This document shows, piece after piece, positions 61,526 to 64,000 of a stretch of DNA of 64,000 bases. Under the pieces are notes generated by a model. The model was not told where the DNA came from and searched no databases. It saw only the letters and a list, made by a program, of their open reading frames with translations. Where the stretch lies: positions 43,082,759 to 43,146,758 of the forward strand of contig CM054181.1 of NCBI GenBank assembly GCA_028829895.1. Reading direction: 5' to 3'. This DNA comes from Sinotaia quadrata. Taxonomy: Eukaryota > Mollusca > Gastropoda > Architaenioglossa > Viviparidae. Made by a program: the position numbers and the translations under genes. Numbering within the stretch: position 1 is the stretch's first letter; each line of letters starts with the position of its first letter.

Positions 61526-62300
61526 CTATTATGTTGCCAGGTAATTTATTAGGAACAATGAAACGTAATTCTTGCGTTGTAACGTAGGCATCAACCCCCC
61601 TCCCCTTTTGTCGCACTTTGCAAAGAGACCCCCATTAGGCATCAGAACGTAAGTTTTCATTTCAAACCTTAACACCTGTGTGTCGGTAGAGTGCGGTTGT
61701 AATCTGCTTGGAAAAAAGAAATCCTCTTGGAGATAAAACAGATTTAGATTTGATATATGTAAGGATATTTCTAGCTTGTTGTGTAACGCCGGTTCACTGT
61801 TATTTATTAGTGGATTCCAGTTATACGACCAGGGAGAAAAGTTTGAAATTTCACTAAAGTCTCTAAGGGAAGTAACCGGTTCAGAGAACAAAAGTTCGCA
61901 ATTCATTGCAAAGAGAGATCTGCAGTTTGACAGTTCGTTAAGATAAAATGTTCAAAGAGCGACAACCTTGAACTTAGTTCAAAGTACAACTATGTTGTCG
62001 ATGAAGGAGTACGAAAGAGTACGAAGAGTACGAAAGATGACGTCATTGAAATAATTTTGCACAGTGGTTTTTCACTGAAAGTAACACTACATAATCTGTT
62101 GCCTCAAATCCTGGTGCATGTGAACAATGCCTTCATTGACTTTTATAACTGTGTGAACAATTAAATTACTTGTTTAATAATGAATTGAACATTCACTAAT
62201 AAGTTTGAGCCGTCATTCAATTGTCTGAACATTTATGTATGAATACCACTAAACTGTCCAAAAATATAGCATATACATGAACAATTAGTAAGCTGAGTCA
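61525..62300. other. Spacer with an unsupported 125-codon minus-strand frame
   Basis: 61529-61906 (-) is open from an ATG, with fairly balanced composition. It contains an internal acceptor-like TTTTTTCCAAGCAG and donor-like ACACAG/GTGTTA. No domain is recognised, and such a frame can arise by chance in 64 kb; I keep it as a note only. Confidence 0.3.
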
Positions 62301-62895
62301 GCCATTAGTATTTTATATGTACAGTTAATATGAGATATAGACACTACAGTTAGTCTGAGATATAGATATACAACAGTTAGAATGGGATATAGTTACACTA
62401 CATTAGTATGAAATATAGATACACTATAGTTAGTATAGGATATAGTTACACTACAGTTTATATGAAATATGGATACAATAGAGTTTGTCTGTTATATAGA
62501 TATACAACAGTTAGTATGAAATATAACTACACTACATTTAGTATAAGATATAGTTACACTACATTTTGTATGAAATATGGATACACTACAGTTTGTCTGA
62601 GATATACACACACTACTACAGTTAGTTTGAGAGATAGATACATTACATTTAGTCTGAGATATAGACACACTACAGTTATTCTGAGATTTAGTTTGAGAGG
62701 TAGATACACTACAGTTAGTCTAAGATACAGATAACTATAGATAGTCTGAGAGATAGATGCACTACAGTTAGTCTGAGATACCCTGCATTTAGTCTGAAAT
62801 ACAAATACACGACATTCGTCTCAGATTTAGATACACTACAATTAGTCTGAGATACAGATACACTACAGTAAGTCTAAAGTATAGATACACTTATT
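62300..62895. repeat. 27-bp minisatellite, about 20 copies
   Basis: The unit is AGTTAGTCTGAGATATAGAT plus ACACTAC, with several single-base variants and a few shortened copies. Nine codons per unit create the long + strand frame at 62408-62734, which I reject as a gene. Confidence 0.93.
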
Positions 62896-62899
62896 ATGT

Positions 62900-63215
62900 A
62901 TCCGAGTGAACAATAATTATCTATTCAAATATGTAGCTATAGAAATATGCAATAAACATGCGTATAAAATCTTAATCGGTATAAAATAAATCATATTCTG
63001 GTTGAAACAAAGCATAATATATATGAAAGCTAGTAATTATATTTATTCAGAAACATGTGTGAGTAGTCTTTTAGATTAATATCTGAACAGCAAACAATTT
63101 ATAATCTTATAATTTTAATAGAGTATTTGCCATCCATCATATGACTAGAAATTTAAAATGAATGCATTGCTAGGAACATAAATGAATTTGTTTATTAAAA
63201 GGATTAAATTTTTTT
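62900..63215. other. AT-rich spacer
   Basis: No gene, array or signal recognised. Confidence 0.5.
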
Positions 63216-63219
63216 TTAT

Positions 63220-63615
63220 AATGCGAGTGAAAATTCGAGCATCATTTAGGAAATGACCTTGACCGTCGTTTTATTTATGAGTACTTTGATGTTGTCTCTG
63301 TTCCATGTGAAAACTCTCTTTCTTCCTTCCTTCTTTCCTTCCATCCTTTCCTCCCTTCCCAATGACATCATAAAGCTGGCCAGGTGGATAAAACAACCCT
63401 CCCATGTATTTGATTATTATTAGTCACATAGCGAGTGAAAATTCGAGCAAATGACCTTGACCATCGCTTTTTCTAGTGAGAACTTTTTGAACGCAACAAT
63501 GCAACATAAAGCTGGCCATGTGAAAAATCTCTCATGTGCTCGAAGGTCAAAGATGCTTTAGCATCGGTCCAAAAATCTTCCACGTGCTCCAGGGTAAAGC
63601 TGGCCATGTAAAAAA
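63220..63615. repeat. Two-copy diverged direct repeat, ~200 bp
   Basis: GCGAGTGAAAATTCGAGCA with AATGACCTTGACC, then ATAAAGCTGGCCA, occurs in the same order at about 63222-63385 and 63430-63515; a third GTAAAGCTGGCCATGTAAA follows at 63593. A TTCC simple repeat lies within the first copy. Confidence 0.8.
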
Positions 63616-63619
63616 AAAA

Positions 63620-64000
63620 CAAAACCCCGAAACGTTATACACAGATAAGAGCTGGAGAACTCTCTCTCTCTAACTATATATAGATAGTCATTATCAAGTT
63701 AGTACTATTATACAGGAAGGTGGGGAGAGCTATGTATGAATTTACGATCTATGTCAGGGGAAGTAAGCAGATGGTCTGAATAATTCATAACCAAATTAAT
63801 TAGTAAAAGTATCTAAACAGTCAGCTTGTCTGTTTAATTCATGATCTCTCTAAATGTCACTTATCTGAATCACTGAAGCAATCTTTCTCGAAGATGAATA
63901 GCTAACCAGCAGTCAATACATAACTCATTAGGTAATGACCTCAGTGAACAGTTAATGATTGTCATTCACGCTTTTTGATTTCTTACCCACACCCCTCAGG
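63620..64000. other. Right-edge spacer
   Basis: A short CT run (about 63660-63672) and otherwise AT-rich sequence; no gene seen. Confidence 0.5.

Noticed and set aside
61529..61906. 125-codon - strand frame
   Set aside because: Composition is plausible, but there is no recognised domain and no convincing exon boundary; a chance frame of this length is expected in a window this size.
62408..62734. 108-codon Tyr/Thr-rich + strand frame
   Set aside because: Explained by the 27-bp array (nine codons per unit).

Overview
This is eukaryotic, almost certainly animal, DNA. It is AT-rich, gene-poor and intron-rich, with long (TG)n/(CA)n tracts, many minisatellites, a decayed hAT DNA transposon and a LINE remnant. 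The overall character and the two recognisable transposon types would fit a lophotrochozoan such as a mollusc, but nothing in the window fixes the taxon.

Two genes are supported and they converge. At the left edge, bases 1-120 (+) are the last codons of a gene that enters from outside. They end in a hydrophobic C-terminal segment, a stop and, about 0.94 kb downstream, a good poly(A) signal. From about 19.35 kb to the right (-) lies a second gene. Its large 3'-terminal coding exon (19610-20975), with a 3' UTR and poly(A) signal, is the best-supported coding sequence here. An upstream exon at 43488-43592 carries a start codon and matches its splice phase; together they would encode about 489 residues across a ~22.5 kb intron. 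Further candidate exons of this gene, all less certain, are at 22057-22385 (alternative 3' end), 36174-36330 (alternative first coding exon), 33.4-34.0 kb (promoter and leader), 50.3-50.5 kb and 56.4-56.7 kb. I do not recognise either protein family.

The rest is intronic or intergenic. The striking feature is about 40 separate, mostly unrelated tandem arrays (units about 23-75 bp), covering by my rough tally a quarter to a third of the window; several have two-unit higher-order structure. Between them lie interspersed repeats: a ~400 bp family with two copies (21.6 and 38.5 kb), a ~140 bp family with three copies (22.8, 33.1 and 45.6 kb), a 1.7 kb hAT element with recognisable ends (44490-46167), and a non-LTR retrotransposon fragment (46855-47085).

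The + strand is T/G-rich from the left edge to about 17 kb, then largely A-rich (often A/C-rich) after about 22 kb. That is the pattern expected for transcription rightward on the left and leftward on the right, so it agrees with the convergent layout. Many open frames in the window are by-products of minisatellites whose unit length is a multiple of three.
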